A DNA stretch of 32,224 nt from Nitrospirota bacterium (lineage in GTDB: Bacteria; Nitrospirota; Thermodesulfovibrionia; UBA6902). The position numbers and the translations under genes are program-made. Below are positions 1 through 8,025 of the stretch, piece after piece (position 1 is the first letter of the stretch; each line of letters begins with the position of its first letter). The DNA lies in the NCBI GenBank assembly GCA_003354025.1, contig PIVU01000018.1:1-32224 (forward strand), in the 5' to 3' direction. The notes below the pieces were generated by a model, which saw only the letters and a program-made list of their open reading frames with translations, had not been told where the DNA came from and searched no databases.

Positions 1-2823
1 AGGCTTGTTGAGATGTCCGAGACAGAGTATATGGTGAGGGGGCTGGGATATATCAAGTCTCTTGATGACATAAAGGACATTCCTCTGGGCATTGATGAAA
101 CAGGAACCCCCATCTCTGTTAGAGATGTAGCTTATGTCCACACCGGCCCAGAGCTACGCCGCGGAGTAACTGAATTGGATGGTGAAGGCGAAGTTGCCGG
201 TGGCGTTGTAATCATGCGATTCGGAGAGAATGCCCTTGCAACAATAAACCGGGTTAAGGCGAAGCTTGAAGAACTGAAATCCGGTCTTCCTGAAGGAGTA
301 GAAATAATTCCAGTCTACGACAGGTCCGGTCTTATAGAGCGCGCTGTGAGCACTCTCAAGGAAAAACTTATTGAGGAGTCTATAGTTGTTTCTATTATAT
401 GCATAATATTCCTCCTGCATTTCCGCTCTGCCTTTGTTGCGATTATTACACTTCCGCTTGGTATATTGGCGGCGTTTATAGTGATGAAGATCCAGGGACT
501 AAATGCAAATATAATGTCACTGGGCGGAATAGCGATAGCCATTGGTGCAATGGTTGATGCTGCAATAGTGATGATTGAAAATGCACACAAACACCTTGAA
601 AAGGCCAAAGGCAAAGCCGACCACTGGACTGTCATAGCTGTGTCGGCAAAGCAGGTGGGGCCCGCGCTCTTTTTCTCACTGCTTATCATTACATTTTCCT
701 TTTTGCCGATTTTTACTCTGCAGGCACAGGAGGGCAGACTCTTCACTCCGCTGGCATTTACCAAGACATATTCAATGGCAGCGGCAGCGCTCCTTTCAGT
801 TACGATCGTTCCGGTTATGATGGGCTACTTTATCCGTACAAGCCTGCTGCCTGAAGCATGGAGTCTGAATAAGCAGAGAGGTGCTTCCATTGCTGCGGCA
901 GTTATTACTTTTGTAACTATATGGATTGTACCCGGGTATTTTGCTCAGTTTACAGTGCTGGGAATGCTTGGACTTCCTGCTGCCATAATATTCGGCACCG
1001 GGGTTTTGCTCCTTCTGTGGCCCCAGGCAGTCAGTCCTGAAGAAAAAAATCCTGTTAACAGATTACTGATCAGGCTTTACCGTCCCGTGATCCACTGGGT
1101 ATTAAAGAATAAACTGATTACCATTGCTGCTGCGGTCATCATTACAATGACAATGCTTCCCATCCGGTCAATGGTTACCGAAAAACTGCCCGAAGGTTTT
1201 TTCAGGACAGCGATGGAAAAGGTGGATATGATCTTTCCTGTTGATAATATTGGAGGAGAATTCATGCCGCCTCTTTATGAGGGAGATCTTCTTTACATGC
1301 CGACAACGCTCCCGGGCGTATCCATTACAAAGGCTAAAGAGCTTCTTCAGCAGACGGACAAAATAATTAAAAAATTCCCTGAAGTGGAACATGTATTCGG
1401 CAAAGTAGGCCGTGCAGACACTGCAACAGATCCCGCACCGCTATCAATGCTTGAATCAACGATTACACTTAAGCCTGAGAGCGAGTGGAGGAAGGTCAGC
1501 GTTGAGAGAATTTTTTCTGGCTGGCCTGATTTTATAAGGAAGCCTCTAGCAAAAATATTCCCTGAACAGCGGAGTATAACCCCAAAGGAGTTGATGGACA
1601 AAATGAATAAGGCTATACAGTTTCCTGGCCTTACAAACGCGTGGACTATGCCTATCAAAACCAGGATCGACATGCTGGCAACGGGGATAAAGACGCCTGT
1701 GGGTATAAAAATAATGGGTGATGACCTTGATATCCTCTCCTCCCTCGGACAGCAGGTAGAGGGGCTGCTTCGGCCGGTCCCCGGTACTCTTTCGGTTTAC
1801 TCAGAGAGGGTCAGCGGAGGCTATTATTTTGACTATGAAATTGACCGCAGGGCTGCCGCACGATACGGGCTTACAACGGGTGATGTACAGGACGTTATTC
1901 AATCAGCAGTGGGCGGCATGAATATCGGTGAAACCGTAGAGGGTCTGGAGCGTTATCCGATCAATTTGAGATATGGACGTGAGTTAAGGGATTCAATTGA
2001 CAAGCTGGAGCGCATACTTATCGCAACTCCGGGCGGAGCGCAAATACCCATAAAACAGGTTGCAAAAACACGCATTCATCAGGGGCCGCCGGGTATTAAA
2101 AGTGAAAATTCAAGAATGACTGCATGGGTGTATATTGATCTTGACGGTGTAGACGTTGCGTCCTATGTGAATAGTGCAAAGAAGGTAATAGAGAAGGGCT
2201 TAACGCTGCCTGACGGTTACAGCCTGGTATGGTCAGGCCAGTATGAATACATGGAGAGGGCCAATAAAAGACTTATGGTAGTAATACCGATTACACTCAT
2301 GATTATTTTCCTTCTTCTTTACCTCAATTTTAAGAATATTACGGAATCGCTCATTGTTATGCTCTCTCTGCCATTTGCTATTGTTGGCGGGGTATGGTTT
2401 ATTTACCTTCTTGGCTATGATATGAGTATTGCAGTAGGCGTCGGGTTTATAGCCCTTGCTGGTGTGGCGGCAGAGACAGGAGTTATAATGCTGATTTATC
2501 TTGATGAAGCCTATCAGACAAAACTGATCGCAAGGGGAAATGAGATGAGCGGCAAAGATATCTATGATGCCGTAATATTCGGGGCAGTGGAAAGAGTCAG
2601 ACCGAAAATAATGACTGTTGCAGCAATCATGGCGGGCTTGCTGCCTATCTTCTGGGGACACGGGGCCGGAGCGGATACAATGAGAAGAATCGCGGCCCCA
2701 ATGATCGGGGGAATGGTGTCATCGACGGTCCTTACTCTCATAGTAATACCTGCCATCTACGCTGTATGGAAGATGAGGTCACTTAAGCAATTGAAAGAGG
2801 GAGAAATCAAATGCACAAACTAA
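1..2823 (+). CDS. cusA: CusA/CzcA-type heavy-metal efflux RND transporter, 5'-truncated by the window
   Basis: This is the inner-membrane proton-driven pump of a tripartite HME-RND system, which exports Cu(I)/Ag(I) or divalent metals. The reading frame is open from base 1, and the first visible residues lie in the porter domain, so the true start is upstream of the window. Counting from the Met at base 13, the transmembrane segment GAMVDAAIVMIEN carries the Asp182 and Glu189 expected in the HME-RND proton relay. The second half has the family signatures SAVGGMNIGETVEG, GFIALAGVAAETGV and RIAAPMIGGM, and the GEFMPPLYEGDLLYMP motif is present. An unusual hydrophobic insertion of about 48 residues (about 290-337) separates TM6 from the usual NPxNRLLIRLY segment. 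The stop overlaps the following PII-like gene by 13 bp, which suggests one operon. Family assignment is firm; Cu/Ag versus Co/Zn/Cd specificity is not settled here. Confidence 0.93.
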   Translation, partial: RLVEMSETEYMVRGLGYIKSLDDIKDIPLGIDETGTPISVRDVAYVHTGPELRRGVTELDGEGEVAGGVVIMRFGENALATINRVKAKLEELKSGLPEGVEIIPVYDRSGLIERAVSTLKEKLIEESIVVSIICIIFLLHFRSAFVAIITLPLGILAAFIVMKIQGLNANIMSLGGIAIAIGAMVDAAIVMIENAHKHLEKAKGKADHWTVIAVSAKQVGPALFFSLLIITFSFLPIFTLQAQEGRLFTPLAFTKTYSMAAAALLSVTIVPVMMGYFIRTSLLPEAWSLNKQRGASIAAAVITFVTIWIVPGYFAQFTVLGMLGLPAAIIFGTGVLLLLWPQAVSPEEKNPVNRLLIRLYRPVIHWVLKNKLITIAAAVIITMTMLPIRSMVTEKLPEGFFRTAMEKVDMIFPVDNIGGEFMPPLYEGDLLYMPTTLPGVSITKAKELLQQTDKIIKKFPEVEHVFGKVGRADTATDPAPLSMLESTITLKPESEWRKVSVERIFSGWPDFIRKPLAKIFPEQRSITPKELMDKMNKAIQFPGLTNAWTMPIKTRIDMLATGIKTPVGIKIMGDDLDILSSLGQQVEGLLRPVPGTLSVYSERVSGGYYFDYEIDRRAAARYGLTTGDVQDVIQSAVGGMNIGETVEGLERYPINLRYGRELRDSIDKLERILIATPGGAQIPIKQVAKTRIHQGPPGIKSENSRMTAWVYIDLDGVDVASYVNSAKKVIEKGLTLPDGYSLVWSGQYEYMERANKRLMVVIPITLMIIFLLLYLNFKNITESLIVMLSLPFAIVGGVWFIYLLGYDMSIAVGVGFIALAGVAAETGVIMLIYLDEAYQTKLIARGNEMSGKDIYDAVIFGAVERVRPKIMTVAAIMAGLLPIFWGHGAGADTMRRIAAPMIGGMVSSTVLTLIVIPAIYAVWKMRSLKQLKEGEIKCTN

Positions 2824-3098
2824 TCGTATCACTTGTAAGACTCGAGAAGCTTGACACATTAACATCAGCGCTCAGGAAAGAGAGGATCGCTTTTACCTAT
2901 TCAAAGGTCAAAGGTTTTTGCGGGGAAGTCCATCTCTATCAGGAGGACATGCATGAGCGGATCAGGATAGAGATTATTACTGAAGAGAAAAATGTTGAGA
3001 AAGTTAAAGAGATTATAATGGACCATGCATGCTGCGGGCTCGAAGGCGACGGCTGTATGTCAATCTATGTTGTAGAAGAGTTTGTACGTTTTTCGTAA
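2811..3098 (+). CDS. PII-like signalling protein associated with a metal efflux pump
   Basis: This small protein (95 aa) has the ferredoxin-like PII layout: an N-terminal KLIVSLVRLEKLDTLTSALR strand-helix, a KGFCGEVHLY segment where the T-loop begins, and a second half-repeat RIRIEIITEEKNVEKVKEII. The T-loop is short and lacks the conserved uridylylated Tyr environment of GlnB/GlnK. It carries several Cys residues (GFCGE, HACCGLEGDGC), which would suit metal or redox sensing; that is an inference. The start ATG lies inside the end of the pump gene, preceded by a GAGGGAG ribosome site, so translation is probably coupled. Uncharacterised PII-like proteins beside CusA-type pumps are a known context. 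It probably senses a metal or nucleotide rather than nitrogen status. Confidence 0.8.
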   Translation: MHKLIVSLVRLEKLDTLTSALRKERIAFTYSKVKGFCGEVHLYQEDMHERIRIEIITEEKNVEKVKEIIMDHACCGLEGDGCMSIYVVEEFVRFS

Positions 3099-3228
3099 TG
3101 CTATTTATGAAGAAAAAATAAGAAATATACTCTCCGGTTCTTTCCTTTACTTTCATCCATTTTCTATATATTCTATATGGTGCGCTAATTACTGTTACAA
3201 TTGTGCTACAGCTTATATTTAGCTGTAA

Positions 3229-3258
3229 TTGACGAAACTATAAAAAATCATTTAGAAT
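3229..3258 (+). promoter_or_regulatory. Possible sigma70-type promoter for the tRNA-Leu transcript
   Basis: TTGACG (3229-3234) and TAGAAT (3253-3258) are separated by 18 bp. They lie just upstream of the tRNA-like fragment and about 140 bp before tRNA-Leu. The preceding bases contain a short inverted repeat, ACAGCT/AGCTGT. The match is moderate and the leader would be long. Nothing else is recognisable in the 300-bp gap between the PII-like gene and the tRNA except the tRNA-like repeat. Confidence 0.3.
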
Positions 3259-3269
3259 TAAGCACATCT

Positions 3270-3293
3270 ATGGTAGCCGCAAGGGACTTAAAA
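3270..3293 (+). repeat. Partial copy of tRNA-Leu (D-loop to anticodon loop)
   Basis: These 24 bases match positions 3415-3438 of the downstream tRNA-Leu at 23 of 24 positions. They cover the end of the D-loop, the D-stem 3' side and the anticodon arm up to the anticodon loop. The rest of the tRNA is missing, so it cannot fold as a tRNA. An AGGGACTT within it pairs with AAGTCCCT at 3327-3334. It may be a scar of integration at the tRNA gene or of a partial duplication. Confidence 0.65.
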
Positions 3294-3400
3294 AGTGTTA
3301 GCGACCAACGGGAGCGGATGTAATAAAAGTCCCTCCTTACGTATGAAGGCCCGTGATGTTGCAGTACATAAGTTAATAGCAATGCAATAATAGTATGGTC

Positions 3401-3486
3401 GCCGGAGTGGCGGAATGGTAGACGCAAGGGACTTAAAATCCCTCGGGGTTCGCCCTGTGCCGGTTCAAGTCCGGCCTTCGGTACCA
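3401..3486 (+). tRNA. tRNA-Leu (anticodon UAA)
   Basis: The 86-nt cloverleaf has acceptor strands GCCGGAG (3401-3407) and CTTCGGT (3476-3482), with G-U pairs at the first and fifth positions, a discriminator A and an encoded CCA end (3484-3486). The anticodon arm is AGGGA-CTTAAAA-TCCCT, giving anticodon TAA. The long variable arm (CGGGGTTCGCCCTG) is typical of a class II tRNA, and the T-arm loop is TTCAAGT. It lies between the rightward PII-like gene and the convergent HD-domain gene. Confidence 0.96.
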
Positions 3487-3528
3487 TATTTATTATTCAT
3501 GAGTATTATATAACCCTGTTAACGGCTT

Positions 3529-4641
3529 TTATATCCCCTCAATACTAAAATCCCTATTATTCAAAAAATTTGTAAATATAGCTAGAAATACAACAGCTGC
3601 CGCTGCCATTAACTCTTTATTTCCATAAAGCTTGTCCAAATTAAGCCTCACCTGCTTTTTGCTCTCAGAGTAAAAATAATTCCTGAACAGACCATCCAGC
3701 AGGTGACTTTTCTCTGTTGTTAGTCTTCGATGTCCGCCTTTCTGACAATAGTCCATGACATCAAGAAGAAGCGCTTTCTGTTTGTTTGAATCCGGCATAT
3801 GATAAGTAAAAATATGCAGCATGATGTTGTTTGCCTCGTTGATACTGGCAATTGCGAGTGAGCTGTACAAATTCGCTGCGCTCTCATCAAGCTTGACCTT
3901 TGCAGAATTCAGAAGTGAAAAAAAGATGGCGCTCTTATATAATTCGTACAGCCTTTTTGCTCCGTTAATCTTGCGGTCTACATGTTTCTGATGAACACGT
4001 TGTCTGTCTGGGGCGGCGTCCGTAAAAAGTATTTTGAAAATATACTGGTAACAATCTTCACCTTCTGTATCTTCATACAGATCCATCCTGAGATCAAGAG
4101 TATTATCGAGACGGTCAGCCAGTTTAATTCTGATCAGTTCCGGTGTTGCTGTTGCCAGGGTAATTATAGTAGTCAGGTACTCCAGGTATGATTCGTTTTT
4201 GTCCCTTGCAAGAAACTGAATGCGCTCATTGAGGAACCATCTCTCCCGACCATCGATCTTGTCCATAAGGCGCTCGTATGCAAAGACCAGCCTCTTCCAC
4301 TTTTCATTGTCATAATTCGCCTGGAGAATGTCTTCATCTTTGTCATGCAGAAGCATGGTCAGAAGGTCCATCGTAGTTATCTCTTTCGAACTCATCGACA
4401 GCAATGCAGTCGCCCTGATTGGGTGGATAACAGCAAAAGGGCCCAAACGCCTGCGCTTCTCCCTGTAGGCTCTTCCAATATAATCAAGGGTTTCAAGGAC
4501 AAGGGATTCATCAGCAGTATTCAGAACGCCTGAATGCATGAGCGGCAGTACAGAAATCCACTCAATTGGATCTGTCGAGAGTTGATAATTTAAGTGCATA
4601 GACTTGTTGAAAAAACCCTCTATGTCTATAATTGCGCTCAA
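3529..4641 (-). CDS. HD-domain protein resembling the (p)ppGpp hydrolase domain of SpoT/RelA
   Basis: The N-terminal part (about 50-190) resembles the hydrolase domain of RelA/SpoT enzymes. It has AVIHPIRA (His73), LLHDKDED (His99, Asp100, then Glu103-Asp104) and KLADRLDN (Asp176), which together give the metal-binding H...HD...D set and the ED pair of hydrolysing members. There is no recognisable synthetase, TGS or ACT domain. The remaining roughly 180 residues are helical and unassigned, ending in a short hydrophobic stretch near residues 348-360. The start is a TTG, chosen because AAAGGAGG lies 4 bases upstream; this gives 370 aa. The gene stands alone on the minus strand and converges on tRNA-Leu. 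A ppGpp or related nucleotide hydrolase is plausible, but the activity is inferred from motifs only. Confidence 0.72.
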   Translation of the reverse strand: MSAIIDIEGFFNKSMHLNYQLSTDPIEWISVLPLMHSGVLNTADESLVLETLDYIGRAYREKRRRLGPFAVIHPIRATALLSMSSKEITTMDLLTMLLHDKDEDILQANYDNEKWKRLVFAYERLMDKIDGRERWFLNERIQFLARDKNESYLEYLTTIITLATATPELIRIKLADRLDNTLDLRMDLYEDTEGEDCYQYIFKILFTDAAPDRQRVHQKHVDRKINGAKRLYELYKSAIFFSLLNSAKVKLDESAANLYSSLAIASINEANNIMLHIFTYHMPDSNKQKALLLDVMDYCQKGGHRRLTTEKSHLLDGLFRNYFYSESKKQVRLNLDKLYGNKELMAAAAVVFLAIFTNFLNNRDFSIEGI

Positions 4642-4844
4642 CGTTCCTCCTTTACATGGATTATGCCTCTATTACAGTAATAACCATGCGAGACTCAGTG
4701 ATATTATAACTATTTATAAATAATAGAGTTGAAAATACTATCATCATATTTACTATAAGGTCAGATTTGAAGAGCCGGACTGTCTTGAATGTATGTTTTT
4801 TGGGAACTCAATTGTAAAGGGAAGGGAATAGTGGAATGCCGACA

Positions 4845-4895
4845 TGTCCCGGACAAATAAATGATTAGGCAAGCATTCTTAGAATGCCCGGGACA
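4845..4895. repeat. Nested inverted repeat downstream of the receiver gene
   Basis: TGTCCCGG (4845-4852) and CCGGGACA (4888-4895) are inverted copies that enclose a smaller hairpin, GCATTC-TTA-GAATGC. The element begins 6 bases after the stop of the leftward receiver gene, so it could serve as a transcript end. There is no strong T-run. The rest of the 260-bp gap up to the HD gene is AT-rich and otherwise featureless. Confidence 0.4.
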
Positions 4896-4901
4896 CTAAG
4901 G

Positions 4902-5282
4902 TCAACATTCTCTCATGCTTATTTGTGAAATAACCTGATCAACGTAACCTCGAAGTTCATCAATTTCAAAAGGTTTGCTGATGATGCCATGCGCCCCCAG
5001 TGATCTGGTTTGGTTTATATTGTCTTTTGAAGCGTATGCGGTCAGCATTATTACTATAATCTCAGGGTAGTTTTTTTTGATTTCCTTAAGGGCCTCAATG
5101 CCGTTTATATGCGGCATTTTTATATCGAGCAGTACAAGGTCAACTTTATATTCACAAAGATATTTATATGCCGTCATTGCACTCGTCGTGACCGCTACAT
5201 CATAACTGTCTTCAAGGGCCATCTTTACCACTGTTCCGACAGAACTGTCATCGTCTACAATAAGAATTCTCTGGTTAGACAT
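4902..5282 (-). CDS. Stand-alone response-regulator receiver (CheY-like)
   Basis: This is a single receiver domain of 126 aa with no output domain. It has the acidic pocket Asp10-Asp11-Asp12, phosphoacceptor Asp53 (VLLDIKMP), switch Thr81 (MLTAYA) and Lys103-Pro104 (ISKPF). The start ATG is preceded by a very good ribosome site, AAGGAGG. It would receive phosphate from a histidine kinase and act through protein contacts. No kinase is directly adjacent; the nearest is about 1.2 kb away on the opposite strand. Partner and output are unknown. Confidence 0.92.
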   Translation of the reverse strand: MSNQRILIVDDDSSVGTVVKMALEDSYDVAVTTSAMTAYKYLCEYKVDLVLLDIKMPHINGIEALKEIKKNYPEIIVIMLTAYASKDNINQTRSLGAHGIISKPFEIDELRGYVDQVISQISMREC

Positions 5283-5365
5283 GAGTCCTCCTTGATACCT
5301 GGGAATTTACATGGGTGGATTGATTTCTTCAATGCCCCCTATTAATTATTATAAAATCAGGACAG

Positions 5366-5395
5366 TAAAAAGTAACCTGTCATTTCTGACAGGTT
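5366..5395 (-). terminator. Rho-independent terminator for the hpt transcript
   Basis: Read on the minus strand, a perfect 9-bp stem, AACCTGTCA/TGACAGGTT, with a 4-base loop is followed by ACTTTTT. It lies 40 bases after the end of the DUF488 remnant, so it would end the leftward hpt transcript. Confidence 0.7.
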
Positions 5396-5434
5396 GACAT
5401 AATAATTTCAGCGAATGGTCCGACCAGCATGTTT

Positions 5435-5719
5435 TTATAGTGATGATATAGCCCGGTCATAGGCTTCCAGAATGCGATCATTTTTGGAGCTGAAAATGTC
5501 AGGATGTTCAAGCTTGTGGAGCTTTAGAAGCCTGTTTTCTGTTATTGAATGGTTTTCAAGTGATGTGTCTTCCAGTATATGAAGGATGTTAATCGAATAC
5601 GAACGAAGGGCGCGGCATACCAATAATGCTCTATGACAGTTAGCTGGGTCTTTTTCAGCACACATTAATGCTATGCGTGGGGTAAATTGATTGCCATCAA
5701 AAAAGATTGATACAATAAA
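5435..5719 (-). pseudogene. Remnant of a DUF488-family gene (C-terminal part only)
   Basis: The translated end contains ALMCAEKDPANCHRALLV, the hallmark C-terminal motif of DUF488 proteins, followed by about 60 residues with no clear motif. The frame is open back to a stop that overlaps the end of hpt, but no upstream DUF488 residues are recognisable. Members are usually well over 100 residues with the motif in the last third, so the N-terminal half or more is gone. An in-frame ATG at 5665 would give a 76-aa product that starts inside the motif. It is probably a decayed gene read through from hpt; a functional short protein cannot be excluded. Confidence 0.6.
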
Positions 5720-6247
5720 CTATTTGGCGCTTTCTTCTTTAAATACTGCTATATAAGGAAGGTTTCTGTATTTGTTTTCATAGTCAAGGCCGTACCCGAC
5801 TACATAGTGATCAGGTATCTGATAACCTATATAATCCAGATCAACCTCAACCTTTCTACAGGATTTTTTGTCCAGAAAAGTACAGATTTTTAGTGATGCA
5901 GGATTTCTTTCCATAAGAAGTTTGTGTAAATAATTCAAGGTGATACCAGTATCGACAATATCCTCAATAAGTAAAACATGCCTCCCCCTGATATCCTCTC
6001 TCAGGTCAGCGTGTATCTGCATTTCTCCTGCAGACTGGGTTTTTATGTAGCTGGAAGCAACAAGAAAGTCCAGATCCATCGGTACCTGGATCAGTTTTAC
6101 AATGTCCGATAAAAACATGAAGGCGCCCTTTAGAATTCCTACAACGAGAATTTCCTGGCCTTCATAGTCGCGGGATATTTCATCTGCCAGTTCTTTTACC
6201 TTGTTCTGTATCTGTTCAGTTGTTAAAAAAGGCTTGCCGATTATCAT
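5720..6247 (-). CDS. hpt: Hypoxanthine phosphoribosyltransferase
   Basis: This purine-salvage enzyme joins hypoxanthine or guanine to PRPP to give IMP or GMP in the cytoplasm. At 175 aa it has the usual bacterial length. The PRPP loop is VLLIEDIVDTGITL, with the acidic pair Glu-Asp followed by DTG. GILKGAFMFLSDIV near residues 37-50 is the pyrophosphate-binding loop, and PDHYVVGYGLDYENKYRNLP is the typical C-terminal base-binding region. The start is an ATG with only a weak upstream purine stretch. It is followed on the same strand by the DUF488 remnant and then a terminator. It diverges from the histidine kinase gene across a 205-bp AT-rich gap. Confidence 0.96.
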   Translation of the reverse strand: MIIGKPFLTTEQIQNKVKELADEISRDYEGQEILVVGILKGAFMFLSDIVKLIQVPMDLDFLVASSYIKTQSAGEMQIHADLREDIRGRHVLLIEDIVDTGITLNYLHKLLMERNPASLKICTFLDKKSCRKVEVDLDYIGYQIPDHYVVGYGLDYENKYRNLPYIAVFKEESAK

Positions 6248-6416
6248 CAGGTTCTCTTGTTTAAGGTTGATATTGAAATTATAGGACTTAATATTATATC
6301 TATTTATTAATTATATTTCACTAATTTAATTGAGTAGATAGCTCTAAATGGCTACATACACAGCAAGGCATTAGGGGAAAGGAGCACTTAAAATAGTAGA
6401 AACACTTAGAAATTAA

Positions 6417-6446
6417 TTGTCATTTTGGCAAATAATGGGATATAAT
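6417..6446 (+). promoter_or_regulatory. Strong sigma70-type promoter that places the kinase start
   Basis: TTGTCA (6417-6422) and a perfect TATAAT (6441-6446) are 18 bp apart. Transcription should begin about 7 bases after the -10, at or next to the ATG at 6453, which implies a leaderless mRNA. The upstream TTG at 6417 lies inside the promoter itself and so cannot be the start codon. Confidence 0.65.
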
Positions 6447-6452
6447 TATATT

Positions 6453-8024
6453 ATGTTAAGAAAATTGGGCAAAAGCATAACAGTAATAAATGCAATTGCA
6501 TTTGTTATTGTAATATTTGTAGGCGGAGTAAGCATATTCCTTACTAAGGATATTTTGCATAACGCATACAAAGTTGAAGATATAAGCAAGGACATTATAT
6601 TAGTAAATGATTTTCACTCCGACTCATACCGTCTGATAATTGCTATCCATCATTTCCTGATTGAACAGGACGAAGAGTACGCCTATGACGCAATTAAACT
6701 TATTCATGGCCTAAAAGAAAAAGTGAAAATATACAAAGAATCAGAGGAAGATGAATATATCAGAGGGGTTAATCCGGAAATGGATCTTCTAAATACCATG
6801 TTAAATGACATTGAAGGGCTTAAAAATGTATCTATTCTTATGGATGGATTTTCCAAAACGGGTAAGTTTGAAAAGGATGAACTCATTTCTCTGGAAGAAT
6901 TTGCCTATAGCCTTGAAGAGAGTATTAAATCAATGAACCAGATTCATTTATTTAAAATTCAGACATGGACTAATGAATCGTTGAATGATATGTGGTTGAT
7001 TCTCTTTATTTATATGATATTTATTCTAATTGGAGGCATATCCATATATGCTGGATACTGGGCACTTATGAAAAGGGTAGTCGCACCGATAAAAGAGCTT
7101 GCTTCTGCCACAATTGAGTTTGCCCGGGGAAAGCTTGATAAAAGAGTGAGCACTGACTCCCAAACAGAAATTGGACAGCTCTATGAGTCTTTTAACCAAA
7201 TGGCCCAAAGACTTCAGGTAAACGATAAGTTTTTAAGAAAATTTAATGATCATCTTGAGAGAAAAGTTCAGGAAAGGACAACTGAGCTCCAGGAGACGAA
7301 TACACAATTAAAGGATACGCAGAATGTGCTGGTCCGGACAGAAAAGATTGCAGCCGTAGGTCAGATAGCTGCAGGAGTTACGCATGAAATAAAAAACCCC
7401 CTGAACTCACTGTCGATTAATACTCAGATGCTGTCAAGAGACCTTATAGCGGAGTTCGGTCCTGACTCGCCTTCTATAGAAACGGCTAACCTGATCAAAT
7501 ATGAGATTAACAGAATAAATACGATCCTTGAGGAATTTGTAAAGTTTGCAAAATTTCCTGAGCCGCAATTTTTCGACAACAACATGAATGAAGTAATCAT
7601 GGAAATAGTCGATCTGATTACAGAGAGCGCAAAAGATACAGGTGTAAGCATAAAACTTCTACTTCATGAAAACATTCCATCCTTTAAATTTGATGCCCGG
7701 CAGTTTAAAGAAGTTTTGATTAATATTGCTCAGAATGCTGTCAAGGCTATGAAAAACGGAGGCGAACTGGAGATAGAAACAGCATTTAAAAATAAGACTC
7801 TAAGTATAAGGCTGTCAGACAATGGTGACGGAATATCGGAGAAGAATATGCAGCAGATATTTACGCCATTTTACAGCACTAAAACAAGCGGTATGGGGCT
7901 GGGTCTTGCTATTGTACAACGCATAGTTGAGAGTCACGGCGGAAAAATCAGTTGTACAAGCAGTGTTGGCTCAGGGACAACCTTTAATATAACAATACCA
8001 GTGATAGAGGAGTTAGGGGTATAA
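6453..8024 (+). CDS. Membrane sensor histidine kinase (HAMP-HisKA-HATPase)
   Basis: The protein has 523 aa from the ATG at 6453. A first membrane helix (about 9-31) precedes an extracytoplasmic region of about 150 residues that is mainly helical. A second helix (about 181-205) leads into a HAMP domain (VAPIKELASATIEFARGKL) and a coiled coil. The HisKA box is GVTHEIKNPLNSL with phosphoacceptor His311. The ATPase domain has an N-box (NIAQNAVKAM, about 425), DNGDGI (about 455) and GMGLGLAIVQRIVESHGG (about 480). An upstream TTG at 6417 would add 12 residues but sits in the promoter. The stop is one base from the activator gene, so the pair is a two-component operon. The 4-helix-like sensor region gives no clue to the ligand. 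Confidence 0.93.
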   Translation: MLRKLGKSITVINAIAFVIVIFVGGVSIFLTKDILHNAYKVEDISKDIILVNDFHSDSYRLIIAIHHFLIEQDEEYAYDAIKLIHGLKEKVKIYKESEEDEYIRGVNPEMDLLNTMLNDIEGLKNVSILMDGFSKTGKFEKDELISLEEFAYSLEESIKSMNQIHLFKIQTWTNESLNDMWLILFIYMIFILIGGISIYAGYWALMKRVVAPIKELASATIEFARGKLDKRVSTDSQTEIGQLYESFNQMAQRLQVNDKFLRKFNDHLERKVQERTTELQETNTQLKDTQNVLVRTEKIAAVGQIAAGVTHEIKNPLNSLSINTQMLSRDLIAEFGPDSPSIETANLIKYEINRINTILEEFVKFAKFPEPQFFDNNMNEVIMEIVDLITESAKDTGVSIKLLLHENIPSFKFDARQFKEVLINIAQNAVKAMKNGGELEIETAFKNKTLSIRLSDNGDGISEKNMQQIFTPFYSTKTSGMGLGLAIVQRIVESHGGKISCTSSVGSGTTFNITIPVIEELGV

Positions 8025-8025
8025 A

